Assembly: GCF_027257875.1 (NCBI RefSeq)
Contig: NZ_JAPVQY010000022.1
Span: 1 to 64,000 of the forward strand
Length of the DNA: 64,000 nucleotides
Direction: 5' to 3'
From: Burkholderia sp. IMCC1007
GTDB lineage: Bacteria > Pseudomonadota > Gammaproteobacteria > Burkholderiales > Burkholderiaceae
In this document: positions 25,198 to 33,776 of the stretch, one piece after another
Layout: each line of letters begins with the position of its first letter
Numbering within the stretch: position 1 is the first letter of the stretch
Notes under the pieces: model-generated
What the model saw: the letters and a program-made list of their open reading frames with translations, nothing else
Told to the model about the DNA's origin: nothing
Databases searched by the model: none
Translations under genes and position numbers: made by a program

Positions 25198-26700
25198 ATG
25201 TCCGGATGGTCTGGAGTGACCGGCGCTGCGGGCGATACGCCCGGCGGTAAGCCGGGGGAAGCGGGCGGCGGCGCGGTGCTCACGGCAGGCGCGGTCGGCT
25301 TTCCGACCGCGCTGGCGAGCGCGGTCGGCCTCATCATGGCGAGCCCGGTGATCCTCACCGCGACGTCGGGCTTCGGGATGGGCGGCTGGGCGTTCGCGGT
25401 CGCGATGATCATCGCGTTCGTGATGATGCAGGCGCAGGCCACCACCTTCTCCGAAGCCGCCGCGATGCTGCCGACGGCCGGCTCGGTTTACGATTACCTG
25501 TCGTGCGGGCTCGGCCGCTTCTGGGCGATCACCGGCACGATTTCCGCGTATTTCCTCGTGCACGTGTTCGCCGGCACCGCGGAGACGATCCTGAGCGGCA
25601 TCATGGCGCTCGTGAACTTCGAGTCGCTGAACGCCGCGTTCGAGAAGCACAACAGTTCGTGGCTCGTCGGCGTCGGGCTCGTGGTCACGTTCGCGATCAC
25701 CAACATCATCGGCATCAAGGTGTTCAGCAAGCTCGAGATCGTGCTGACGGTCGGCATGTGGCTGTCGCTGATGATCTTCGGGATCCTCGGGCTCGCGGCC
25801 GCGCCGGCCGTGCATCTCGACGGCTGGTTCGGCAGCTCGGAAATCGGCACGTCGATCCCGGCCGTGCTGTCGCTGGTCGGGATGGCGATGTTCATGTTCG
25901 TCGGCTGCGAGTTCGTCACGCCGCTCGCGCCGGAAATGAAGGCGCCGGGCCGCACGATTCCGCGCGCGATGGCGATCGGCCTCGTCGGCGTCGCGGTCTG
26001 CATGTTCCTGTACGGCGCGGCGATCCGCCGCCAGGTCGCGAACGTGCCGGTGAGCCCCGACGGCCTCACGCACCTGCTCGACACGCCGGGCGCGATCCCC
26101 GCGTTCGCGCTGCAGGTGCTCGGGCCGTTCGGGCGCGTGTGGTTCGGCATCGCGTTCCTGTGCGCGGGCGCCGCGACCATCAACACGCTGATGGCCGGGC
26201 TGCCGCGCATCCTGTACGGGATGGCGATCGACGGCGCGCTGCCGCGCTGCTTCGCGTACCTGCATCCGCGCTTCAAGACGCCGGTGGTCGGCATCGTCGC
26301 GTCGGCGATCGTGCCGATCTTCCATGCGTGGCTGATCAACGGCAATCTCGACAGCATCCTGCACCTGGTGCTCGCCGCGACCTGCGCGTGGGGCACCGCG
26401 TACCTGCTCGTCACCGCGTCGGTCGTGATGCTGCGCATCCGTCGGCCTGACTTGTCGCGCCCGTACCGTTCACCGCTGTTCCCGCTGCCGCAGATCGTGT
26501 CGAGCGTCGGGATCGTGCTCGCGATCTGGTACATCACGCCGCCCGGCATGAACGCGCGCGACATCTACGTGCCGTTCGGCGCGATGCTCGGGCTCACCGC
26601 GCTGTACGCGCTGTTCTGGACGCTCGTCGTGCAGCGCCGGCATCCGTTCAAGCCGGTGCCGGTGGAAGAAGTGCTGCGCAACGAGCACGTCGCATCATGA
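25198..26700 (+). CDS. APC-family amino acid/amine permease
   Basis: A 500-residue transporter with about 12 membrane helices. The first helix pair LTAGAVGFPTALASAVGLIMASPVIL, the MLPTAGSVYDYLSCGLGRFWAI segment and LTVGMWLSLMIFGILGL fit the APC superfamily, nearest to ethanolamine- or amine-type permeases. It would import the amine processed by the aminotransferase and aldehyde dehydrogenase. A GAAGGAAGGAGACGAAG ribosome site precedes the ATG. It overlaps the next gene by four bases (ATGA). Confidence 0.87.
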   Translation: MSGWSGVTGAAGDTPGGKPGEAGGGAVLTAGAVGFPTALASAVGLIMASPVILTATSGFGMGGWAFAVAMIIAFVMMQAQATTFSEAAAMLPTAGSVYDYLSCGLGRFWAITGTISAYFLVHVFAGTAETILSGIMALVNFESLNAAFEKHNSSWLVGVGLVVTFAITNIIGIKVFSKLEIVLTVGMWLSLMIFGILGLAAAPAVHLDGWFGSSEIGTSIPAVLSLVGMAMFMFVGCEFVTPLAPEMKAPGRTIPRAMAIGLVGVAVCMFLYGAAIRRQVANVPVSPDGLTHLLDTPGAIPAFALQVLGPFGRVWFGIAFLCAGAATINTLMAGLPRILYGMAIDGALPRCFAYLHPRFKTPVVGIVASAIVPIFHAWLINGNLDSILHLVLAATCAWGTAYLLVTASVVMLRIRRPDLSRPYRSPLFPLPQIVSSVGIVLAIWYITPPGMNARDIYVPFGAMLGLTALYALFWTLVVQRRHPFKPVPVEEVLRNEHVAS

Positions 26701-27314
26701 GGGCCGCGCTCGCCCGCTGGCGCGCGGCGCCCGATGCGCCGCCGGCCGGCCATCGTCCCGGCGCGATCGCCGCGCGCGTGCTGGCCGACCTGGGGGCCGT
26801 GCGCGGTGTGCAAGGCGGGGGCGTTGGAGGCGGCGACCCCGGCGAATCCGGCGAGCTCACGGCGCGGCTGCCGAACGGCGTGCGCGTGCGCGTCGAAGAG
26901 CGCGTCGACCGGCAATTCCTGATGCACACGGTCAGCGTGGCGGTCGCGGTTGCCGCGCGCGGGCCCGCCGTCGACGGCAGCGCCCGCGTACGGCAGACCG
27001 GCTGGCTGCGGCGCACCGGCGTCGCGGCCGAACCGGCGCCACGGTGCGACCCCGAATTCGTGCGCGCGGCGGCCGCGCTCGTTGCAAAGCCATCGCTCGC
27101 CGACGCGCTGCGCCCTTTGCACCTGACCGACTGCACGATCGCCGCGCGCGACGGACTGTGGACGCTCACCATCGTGCCGTTCGGCGGCAGCGAGGTCGTG
27201 AACCGGATGCCGTCGTTTCGCCGTTACGTCCGGCTGACCGGCGAGCAGGCCGCCGCGCTGTCGGCGGCCTGTCTCGCATTCGAATCCGCCCTGCGCGGAA
27301 TTTTGCGGGGGTAA
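26697..27314 (+). CDS. DUF3156 family protein
   Basis: The 205-residue protein overlaps the permease stop (ATGA), so they are coupled. It matches DUF3156 by the sequence RVRVEERVDRQFLMHTVSV near the middle and the C-terminal WTLTIVPFGGSEVVNRMPSFRRYVRL. Function is unknown. In Burkholderia and Pseudomonas such genes sit beside amine or ethanolamine transporters, so it is taken as an accessory of the same pathway. The N-terminal part is Ala/Gly rich and less conserved. Confidence 0.7.
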   Translation: MRAALARWRAAPDAPPAGHRPGAIAARVLADLGAVRGVQGGGVGGGDPGESGELTARLPNGVRVRVEERVDRQFLMHTVSVAVAVAARGPAVDGSARVRQTGWLRRTGVAAEPAPRCDPEFVRAAAALVAKPSLADALRPLHLTDCTIAARDGLWTLTIVPFGGSEVVNRMPSFRRYVRLTGEQAAALSAACLAFESALRGILRG

Positions 27315-27378
27315 GCTGTGACGTTGCGTGCCGCGCGAAACCCGGCGGCCGCGATGAAGAATCAGGGTTTTACCGGAG

Positions 27379-28323
27379 ATGCCGATGCTGTTCCAGTCAC
27401 GCTCACACGAAGACGTGCACGACCACGGGCTCGCGATCGCGGGCTGGCATCAGGTCTACCGCCAGATGACGCCGGGCCGGTTCAAGGGCACCGTCACTCA
27501 GGTGCTGTACGACGACTTCCATTTCTTCCGCGAGACGACCAACCGCCGCGTCGCGCAAACCGGCCTCGCGCCGGGCGGACGCACGTCGCTCGCGGTGCCG
27601 CTGTCGGTGCCGGTCGCCGGCACGTTCCAGGGCCAGCCGATCGACGGCTATGCGCTGCTCGCACTGCGCGCCGGCGAGGATTTCGAATTCCATACGCCCG
27701 AAGGGATGGGGCTCGTCGGGATCAGCGCCGCATCCGACATGGTCGACGAGTTGTGCGAAGCGGAGTTCGGCGCGGCCGGCGCGCGCAAACTGCGCCATGT
27801 CACGCGGCTGTCCGACGCGCAGGGCGTCGCGCTCGGCGCGCGGCTGTCGGCGCTGATCGACGACGCGCAGCGCAACCCGGCGTGCCTCGAATACGCGGCC
27901 ACCCGCAAGATGTTCCGCGACGCGATGCTCGGCATGTTCCTCGATGCGCTCGACCACGGCATCGGCGTCGAGCGGCGCGACATCACGCATGCCACCTACA
28001 GCGATATCGTCAGCCGTTGCGAGAAGCATCTGCGCGAGCGGCCCGAGGAGCCCGTCACCGTGCTCGAGCTGTGCCGCGCGCTGCGCTGCAGCCGCCGCAC
28101 GCTGCAGACGAGCTTCCAGCGCGTCGCCGACGTCACGCCCGTCGGCTATCTGCGCACGATCCGGCTGAACGCGGTGCGGCGCCTGCTGCGCACGACGTCC
28201 GCGCAGCAGCTTGGCGTCGGCGAGGCCGCCGCGAGCTGGGGCTTCACGCATCTCGGCTATTTCGCGCGCGAGTATCGCGACCTGTTCGGCGAGCTGCCGT
28301 CGCAAACCTCGCGCCCCGAATGA
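27379..28323 (+). CDS. AraC-family regulator, EutR-like
   Basis: A 314-residue regulator with the AraC DNA-binding domain at the C-terminus (two helix-turn-helix units, VLELCRALRCSRRTLQTSFQ and VGEAAASWGFTHLGYFAREY, residues about 228-305). The N-terminal domain starts HEDVHDHGLAIAGWHQVYRQM, similar to EutR, the ethanolamine-responsive activator, whose ligand includes an amine. It closes the amine cluster and gives a second regulator in addition to LuxR. In-frame ATGs at 27379 and 27385 are both possible. The 64-bp spacing after DUF3156 is compatible with co-transcription. Confidence 0.82.
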   Translation: MPMLFQSRSHEDVHDHGLAIAGWHQVYRQMTPGRFKGTVTQVLYDDFHFFRETTNRRVAQTGLAPGGRTSLAVPLSVPVAGTFQGQPIDGYALLALRAGEDFEFHTPEGMGLVGISAASDMVDELCEAEFGAAGARKLRHVTRLSDAQGVALGARLSALIDDAQRNPACLEYAATRKMFRDAMLGMFLDALDHGIGVERRDITHATYSDIVSRCEKHLRERPEEPVTVLELCRALRCSRRTLQTSFQRVADVTPVGYLRTIRLNAVRRLLRTTSAQQLGVGEAAASWGFTHLGYFAREYRDLFGELPSQTSRPE

Positions 28324-28494
28324 CGTCTTCCCGCCGTGGCGGCGCGGCCGAGCGCCGTCGTGTATTGCCCGTCCCCATCACCGTTTGCTGATTTGGGATA
28401 GAGGTCCGGAATTTTCGCTGGATAAAGTCCTGCCACCCATATCGACAACACCATCGGTTTGCACTGCGAACCGATGACCATTGAGGGGCGGGAC

Positions 28495-29703
28495 ATGAAG
28501 AACGGACGACGACTGACCGCAGCCGCGGCCATGCTGGGGTGCCTGCACGCGCACGCGCAGACTTCGGGGAGCGTGACGCTGTACGGGACCGTGGACACCG
28601 GCATCATCTACTCGACGAACCAGCAGTTCACGCGCGCCGACGGCAGCACGGGCGGCGGCCATGCGTGGCAGATGGGCGGCGGCAACCTCGTGCCGTCGCG
28701 CTTCGGCTTCCAGGGTGCCGAGCCCCTCGGCGGCGGCCTGGACGCGGTGTTCGCGCTCGAACAGCAGTTCCTGTCCGCGAACGGGCAGGCGCTGCAGGGC
28801 GGCACCGCGTTCAGCCGGCAGGCATGGGTCGGGCTGCGCCAGGACGGGATCGGCACGCTCGGCCTCGGCCGGCAATACGACTCGTACACCGACATGCTCG
28901 GCGCGTACGTGTCGAGCAACAACTGGGCGACGCCGTACGGCTCGCATCTCGGCGACGTCGACAACCTGAATGCCGCGTTCAACTTCAACAACGCGGTGAA
29001 GTTCACCAGCGCCGATTTCAACGGCCTCACGTTCGGAGGCACGTTCAGCTTCGGCGGGCAGGCCGGCGATTTTTCCGCAAAGCGCGGCTATGCGGTGGCC
29101 GCGACGTACACGCGCGCGCCGGTCGCGTTCTCGGTCGGCTATCTCGACCTGCATCAGCCGCTCGATGCGGCGCTCGGCGGCGCGAGCGGCTATATCGGCG
29201 ACTTCGCGTGCAGCAACCCCGGCGCGATGTACTGCCTGCTGCAGGACGCCGGGTCGATGCGCGCATTCGGCGCGGGCGGCTCGGCGACGCTCGGCGCCGC
29301 CACCGTCGCGCTGACCTACACGCACACGCGTCTTGGCGACAGCCGCTATTTCTCGACCGACACGCAGCCGCGCACGCAGGCGTTCACGTTCGACATCGGC
29401 GAGCTGAACGTCACGTACATGTTCACGCCGGCGCTGCAGGGCGGCGTAGCGTACATCTTCAACGCCGCGCACACCGACGGGCGCGGCACGACGCGTTTCC
29501 ACCAGCTGAACATCGGCACGAACTACAGCCTGTCGAAGCGCACCGCGCTGTATGCGGTCGCGATCGGCCAGATCGCGAGCGGCACGGGGCTCGGCACCGA
29601 TGCGAACGGCAACGCGGTGAACTACGCGCAGATTCCGGTGCTCGCGAACAGCAATTCGAGCCGCCAGCTCGCGGTGATGGCGGGGATTCGCGTGAATTTC
29701 TGA
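28495..29703 (+). CDS. Gram-negative porin, Porin_4 (Burkholderia OpcP-like)
   Basis: A 402-residue outer-membrane trimeric porin. A signal peptide (MKNGRRLTAAAAMLGCLHAHAQ) ends near residue 22. The mature N-terminus starts SGSVTLYGTVDTGIIYS, the hallmark of Betaproteobacterial porins, and the last residue is Phe (GIRVNF), required for outer-membrane insertion. Many short amphipathic strands follow. The ATG at 28495 has GGGGCGGGAC upstream. Its position right after the amine genes suggests it may serve uptake for that pathway, though separate regulation is likely across the 171-bp gap. Confidence 0.9.
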   Translation: MKNGRRLTAAAAMLGCLHAHAQTSGSVTLYGTVDTGIIYSTNQQFTRADGSTGGGHAWQMGGGNLVPSRFGFQGAEPLGGGLDAVFALEQQFLSANGQALQGGTAFSRQAWVGLRQDGIGTLGLGRQYDSYTDMLGAYVSSNNWATPYGSHLGDVDNLNAAFNFNNAVKFTSADFNGLTFGGTFSFGGQAGDFSAKRGYAVAATYTRAPVAFSVGYLDLHQPLDAALGGASGYIGDFACSNPGAMYCLLQDAGSMRAFGAGGSATLGAATVALTYTHTRLGDSRYFSTDTQPRTQAFTFDIGELNVTYMFTPALQGGVAYIFNAAHTDGRGTTRFHQLNIGTNYSLSKRTALYAVAIGQIASGTGLGTDANGNAVNYAQIPVLANSNSSRQLAVMAGIRVNF

Positions 29704-29757
29704 AGCTTGGTGCTATCGAGGCCAATCTTGTCCGGCCCATGTCATGGTCCTTCTGAA

Positions 29758-30570
29758 TCAATGTTCAGTGGGCCGGGGAGGCGCGATGGTATCCCAGAGT
29801 TGCCGATTGTGCTCAGTATCTTTGGGGGTGACGACTGCATCAATGCGAAATGCGATCGCACGACCTCTTTCATGAAACTGAATGGCCGGAACGTCAGCGG
29901 GCAGTCGCTCGTGAAGTGAGTGCAGCGGGTGTGTCGATAACCCGAGGTGCGTATCCAGCACCCATCCCGTGTATTCGAGCTCGATCAGTGCGCCTTTGTC
30001 ATGATCGTCGGCCGGCGACTTGTCGAGGCCGACATAGCGGATATCCCGTTCGGAGGGAAAGCCATGTGTCTTCTCGCCGGTTGCGCTGGGCGGAAGCAGT
30101 TTGCCTGTGGTCATGATGCCGTTGGCGCAGTGTGACGTGGTGCCATGAAAGAGGACATCGTTTTCGGTCAGCCTGAACAGCGGGTAGATCAGATAGGTCT
30201 TGTGGTGAGAGGATTCGGGCCAGCCGGACAGATGGTAGTAGCTAGCGCCCCACGCACATCCGCTGAAGCAGGCGGCAGGGTTCGTTTGATGTTCCAGGAC
30301 GGATGTGTCGACGAACGCGGGGAAGTCGGCAGGTGGTATCAGGAAGGTGACACCTCGGTCGGCCAGAAATGCCTTCTCGTCCCGATTCAGTGAGGTCCTA
30401 AACATGATGCCCGCATGATTCCGCAGGCGAGGGCATAGCGTGAACGATGAGCCGATATCCCATGCTTCGATCGCAATTTGCGGCTGGAAGCATGCGTCGC
30501 ACGTGAAGACTTCACCCGGCGTCATCGAGACACGGGACTGGCAGGCGTAGCAAAGCGTTTTGAGCGGCAT
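29758..30570 (-). CDS. Orphan zinc-ribbon protein with ADP-ribosyltransferase-like HGT motif
   Basis: The 270-residue product is not recognised as a described family. Residues 7-27 hold a CxxC-x13-CxxC arrangement (C7, C10, C24, C27), a probable zinc ribbon. A second motif at 140-158, LFHGTTSHCANGIMTTGKL, resembles the first strand and helix of PARP/ART-type ADP-ribosyltransferases (HGT followed by an Ile-x(3)-Gly turn). The C-terminal part contains YVGLDKSPADDHDKGALIELEY, which could supply a Tyr and the catalytic Glu. Base composition is clearly lower in GC than both neighbours, a sign of horizontal acquisition. It lies 59 bp downstream of the LysE gene on the same strand. It could be a toxin, an effector or an unrelated enzyme; enzymatic function is inference. 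Confidence 0.6.
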   Translation of the reverse strand: MPLKTLCYACQSRVSMTPGEVFTCDACFQPQIAIEAWDIGSSFTLCPRLRNHAGIMFRTSLNRDEKAFLADRGVTFLIPPADFPAFVDTSVLEHQTNPAACFSGCAWGASYYHLSGWPESSHHKTYLIYPLFRLTENDVLFHGTTSHCANGIMTTGKLLPPSATGEKTHGFPSERDIRYVGLDKSPADDHDKGALIELEYTGWVLDTHLGLSTHPLHSLHERLPADVPAIQFHERGRAIAFRIDAVVTPKDTEHNRQLWDTIAPPRPTEH

Positions 30571-30629
30571 GTCCGAAACGAGCCCTATGGTTGGCGGACG
30601 GCGATGCTGGACGACGAGTGATTGCCGAC

Positions 30630-31241
30630 TCACCGCGTCGCGATCGCCACCGCCGCACCGGCCATCGCGGTCGCGCTCGTGCGATTCGCGATCCGCTTGG
30701 CGCGCGCCGACGTCAGGAATGCCCGCGCACGCACCGCGAGCAGCGACCAGAAGCAGTCGGCGAACACCAGGATCGCGAGCATCGTGCCGACCAGCTCGGC
30801 CCACGCGAGCACGCCGACATGCGTGAGATCGACGATCGTCGGCAGCAGCGCGAGATAGAACAGCATGATCTTCGGGTTGCCGAGCGTGACCAGCGTGCCC
30901 GCGACGAACATGCGCCACGGCGACTGGCCGCGCGGCAGGTCGCCGGCCTGCGTGTCGGTCGGCGCGGTCCACATCTTCCACGCGAGGAACAGCAGGTACG
31001 CGACGCCGAGCAGCTTCAGCACGAGCAGGCCCGTCTCGAACGTGCGCGCGAACGCGGACAGCCCGGCCACCGCCAGCGTGAGCCACAGCGCTTCGCCGAT
31101 CCACATCGCGGCGAGGAACGGCAGCACGTCTCGCACGCCGTTCGTCAGCACGCGCGCGACGAGCGCGGCGACGCTCGGGCCGGGCGTGCCGGCGGTGACG
31201 AGCAGGGCGAGGGCGAATACGGCGAGCGCGGACAGCGTCAT
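30630..31241 (-). CDS. LysE-family amino acid exporter
   Basis: A 203-residue membrane protein with six predicted helices. The LysE/RhtB signatures are visible: VTAGTPGPSVAALVARVLTNG in helix 1 and the TLVTLGNPKIMLFYLALLP motif after helix 3. Such proteins export amino acids or related metabolites by proton exchange. The gene is divergent from the GNAT gene at 31324, with an 82-bp shared promoter region. The orphan HGT-motif gene follows it on the same strand. Confidence 0.88.
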   Translation of the reverse strand: MTLSALAVFALALLVTAGTPGPSVAALVARVLTNGVRDVLPFLAAMWIGEALWLTLAVAGLSAFARTFETGLLVLKLLGVAYLLFLAWKMWTAPTDTQAGDLPRGQSPWRMFVAGTLVTLGNPKIMLFYLALLPTIVDLTHVGVLAWAELVGTMLAILVFADCFWSLLAVRARAFLTSARAKRIANRTSATAMAGAAVAIATR

Positions 31242-31323
31242 GGCGAACCTCGGGAAACGGCGTTCGAAAGATCTGAAGTTTCGATTATAGTGACGGCCGT
31301 TGCCGCCTGCCTACCTCGTCGTA

Positions 31324-31851
31324 ATGACAGCACCGATCCGGATTCGCCGCGCCACGCGCGAAGACGCGGCCGCCATGGCCGCAGTGGAAGTCGCCGCCGC
31401 GCAACGCTTTCGCGCCATCGGCATGGCCGACATCGCCGACGGCGAGCCGACCGACGCGGCCGACGTGCGCGCGCGCATCGACGACGGCCGCGCGTATGTC
31501 GCGACCGATGAAGCGGGCGTGTGCGTCGGCTTCGCGTTCTACCGGCTGCTCGACGCGCAGCGGCTCTATCTGGAGGAACTGGATGTCGCGCCGTCGCATG
31601 CCGGGCAGCGGATCGGCGCGCGCCTGATCGAACGGATCATCGCGCGCGCCGCGCAAGACGGCGTCGCGCAGATCGTGCTGTCGACGTTTCGCGACGCGCC
31701 GTGGAATGCGCCGTACTACGCGCGCCTCGGTTTTCACATCGTCGACGACGCAGCGCTCGACGACACGCTGCGCGCGATCCGCGCGCACCACGTTGCCCGC
31801 GGGCTCGACGAGACGCGGCGCGTGTTCATGCGCGCGGACGTGCGCGCATGA
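31324..31851 (+). CDS. GNAT-family N-acetyltransferase
   Basis: A 175-residue acetyltransferase of the GNAT fold. The acetyl-CoA binding segment is at residues about 83-100 ([21 protein letters not shown], the Q-x-x-G-x-G/A loop), preceded by the strand RLYLEELDV and followed by PYYARLGF, typical of motif B. The acceptor is unknown. The ATG at 31324 is favoured over an upstream GTG-region start at 31300. It lies divergent to LysE and ten bases from the convergent old yellow enzyme gene. Confidence 0.85.
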   Translation: MTAPIRIRRATREDAAAMAAVEVAAAQRFRAIGMADIADGEPTDAADVRARIDDGRAYVATDEAGVCVGFAFYRLLDAQRLYLEELDVAPSHAGQRIGARLIERIIARAAQDGVAQIVLSTFRDAPWNAPYYARLGFHIVDDAALDDTLRAIRAHHVARGLDETRRVFMRADVRA

Positions 31852-31861
31852 GCTCGACGCG

Positions 31862-32923
31862 TCAGGCCGCGTCGCTGAGCGCCGGGTAGTCGGTGTAACC
31901 CGTTTCGCCTTGCGCGTAGAACGTGTCCGGCACCGGCGTGTTCAGCGGCGCGTCGAGTTCGAGGCGGCGCGGCAGGTCGGGGTTCGCGATGAACAGCTTG
32001 CCCCACGCGATCGCGTCGGCATTGCCGCTCGCGAGCGTTTCCTGCGCGGATTCCGGCGTGAACTGCTCGTTCGCGATCAGCGGGCCGCCGAACGCTTCCT
32101 TCAGACGCGGGCTCAGATGGTCGCCCGAATACGCTTCGCGCGTGAAGATGAACGCGATCTTGCGGCGGCCGAGTTCGCGCGCGACATAGCCGAACGTCGC
32201 GGCCGGATCGGAATCGCCCATCGTGTGCGCGTCGCCGCGCGGTGCGAGGTGCACGCCCACACGGCCCGCGCCCCACACGTCGATCGCCGCGTCGACCACT
32301 TCGAGCAGCAGGCGCGCGCGATTCTCGATCGGGCCGCCGTATGCGTCGGTGCGATGATTGGTGCTGTCCTGCAGGAACTGGTCGAGCAGGTAGCCGTTCG
32401 CGCCGTGGATCTCGACGCCGTCGAAGCCGGCCTTCTTCGCGTTTTCCGCGCCCTTGCGGTACGCGGCGACGATGCCCGGAATTTCATCGAGTTCGAGCGC
32501 GCGCGGCGTCACGAACGGACGCGCCGGGCGCACGAGGCTCACGTTGCCGCCGGCGGCGATCGCGCTCGGCGCGACCGGCAGGTCGCCGTCCAGGAACATC
32601 GGGTCGGAAATCCGGCCGACGTGCCAGAGCTGCAGCACGATGCGGCCGCCGGCCGCGTGCACGGCTTGCGTCACGCGCTTCCAGCCTTCGACCTGCTCGT
32701 CGGACCAGATGCCCGGCGTGTCCGCGTAGCCGACGCCCTGCGGCGTGACCGACGTCGCTTCGCTGATGATGAGGCCGGCCGACGCGCGTTCGGCGTAATA
32801 GCGGGCCATCAGGTCGTTCGGCACGCGCCCGGCGCTGGCGCGGGCACGGGTGAGCGGCGCCATCACGACGCGGTTCGGCAGGTGCAGGTCACCGAGGGTA
32901 ACGGGGTCGAACAGGGTGGGCAT
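31862..32923 (-). CDS. nemA: Old yellow enzyme, N-ethylmaleimide reductase type
   Basis: A 353-residue FMN flavoprotein that reduces electrophilic alkenes and nitro esters with NADPH. OYE signatures include [15 protein letters not shown] near the start, [24 protein letters not shown] (substrate His and Asn) and GWFNG-like [19 protein letters not shown] at the end. The ATG at 32923 has AGAGG 8-11 bases upstream. The adjacent ArsR gene is on the same strand and the pair is separated by 81 bp; a thiol-responsive repressor for a NemA-like enzyme is a known pairing. It probably protects against reactive electrophiles. Confidence 0.88.
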   Translation of the reverse strand: MPTLFDPVTLGDLHLPNRVVMAPLTRARASAGRVPNDLMARYYAERASAGLIISEATSVTPQGVGYADTPGIWSDEQVEGWKRVTQAVHAAGGRIVLQLWHVGRISDPMFLDGDLPVAPSAIAAGGNVSLVRPARPFVTPRALELDEIPGIVAAYRKGAENAKKAGFDGVEIHGANGYLLDQFLQDSTNHRTDAYGGPIENRARLLLEVVDAAIDVWGAGRVGVHLAPRGDAHTMGDSDPAATFGYVARELGRRKIAFIFTREAYSGDHLSPRLKEAFGGPLIANEQFTPESAQETLASGNADAIAWGKLFIANPDLPRRLELDAPLNTPVPDTFYAQGETGYTDYPALSDAA

Positions 32924-33004
32924 GGCAGATAACCTCTTCACGAAAAACGGGCAAGCCGGTGCAGCGCACGCGGCCGATACCCGCAGGGCCGATTCGGCCG
33001 GTGG

Positions 33005-33313
33005 CTAGAGTTCGCGGCGCAGCGCGTCGTGAAATGCGTCGATGACGGCCTCGTTGCGCCGGAAGAACGCCCACTGGCCGATCCGCGTCGACGTCACGAG
33101 CCCCGCGCGCTGCAGCGTCGCGAGGTGCGCGGAGACGGTCGACTGCGACAGCCCGCAGCGCGCATCGATCTGGCCCGCGCAGACGCCGTGGTCATACGGC
33201 AGCGTCTGCGCCGGGAAATGCGCGTCGGGCGTTTTCAGCCAGACGAGGATTTCCCGGCGCACGGGGTTCGAGAGCGCTTTCAGGATCGCGTCGATGTCGA
33301 GTTCGGTCGGCAT
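33005..33313 (-). CDS. ArsR-family transcriptional repressor
   Basis: A 102-residue winged helix-turn-helix repressor (ELDIDAILKALSNPVRREILVWL and GLSQSTVSAHLATLQRAGLVTSTRIGQWAFFRRN). A Cys pair (CAGQIDARCG, residues about 47-55) could sense thiol-reactive compounds or metals. It precedes the old yellow enzyme gene on the same strand and is probably co-transcribed with and autorepresses it. The ATG at 33313 is chosen; an upstream ATG at 33358 is possible. The ligand is unknown. Confidence 0.85.
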   Translation of the reverse strand: MPTELDIDAILKALSNPVRREILVWLKTPDAHFPAQTLPYDHGVCAGQIDARCGLSQSTVSAHLATLQRAGLVTSTRIGQWAFFRRNEAVIDAFHDALRREL

Positions 33314-33619
33314 GGAAAGGCGGTGGTCGGGGCGTTCGGTCAGTAAGCCCGAGCTCACGAGGTATCGTCGATGGCCGAATCTTATATCGGAAAGTGACGA
33401 TATGCACGGAAGGCACTGACGTCAATGGGGTTGATAGGCGTTGCCTTATGAAGGCTGCATTTTCGGACCGCGTCACTCGCGGAACGCTTCCGGCTAATCG
33501 TCGTCCACAGTCAATTTCCCTGCCGATCGTAAAGATTCTTTCCGTTCAGATTGAATACGGCGGACTGTCGCGCCGATCGCACACGCGCGCCGGACAACGG
33601 TTCCCGGTCTGATTTCCAA
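33314..33619. other. Region upstream of the sigma-54 promoter
   Basis: No gene is visible. The stretch is AT-richer than the surroundings and must hold the ArsR promoter and enhancer-type sites for the sigma-54 activator. A perfect 8-bp palindrome TGACGTCA lies at 33418-33425, about 200 bp upstream of the -24 element, a workable distance for an upstream activator. No convincing pair of identical inverted repeats could be picked out by eye. Confidence 0.4.
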
Positions 33620-33636
33620 TTGGCACGGCCTTTGCA
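33620..33636 (+). promoter_or_regulatory. Sigma-54 (RpoN) -24/-12 promoter
   Basis: The sequence TTGGCACGGCCTTTGCA matches the sigma-54 consensus YTGGCACG-N4-TTGCW at every consensus position, with GG at -24 and GC at -12 correctly spaced. It lies about 140 bp before the CoA ligase start and in the proper orientation. The activator encoded at 38359-40254 is the natural partner. Confidence 0.88.
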
Positions 33637-33776
33637 GTATTAGAGCGCAAACGATCCGGAGAAGCCCGCCCGATGCCAGCGAAACGTACGACGGTCCCGA
33701 AAGCGATCGGGATATCCGAGCCGGCGTCACGACTGCGTCGGCCATATAGATTCGTCATGCTAAAGGAAGCGAGAAC

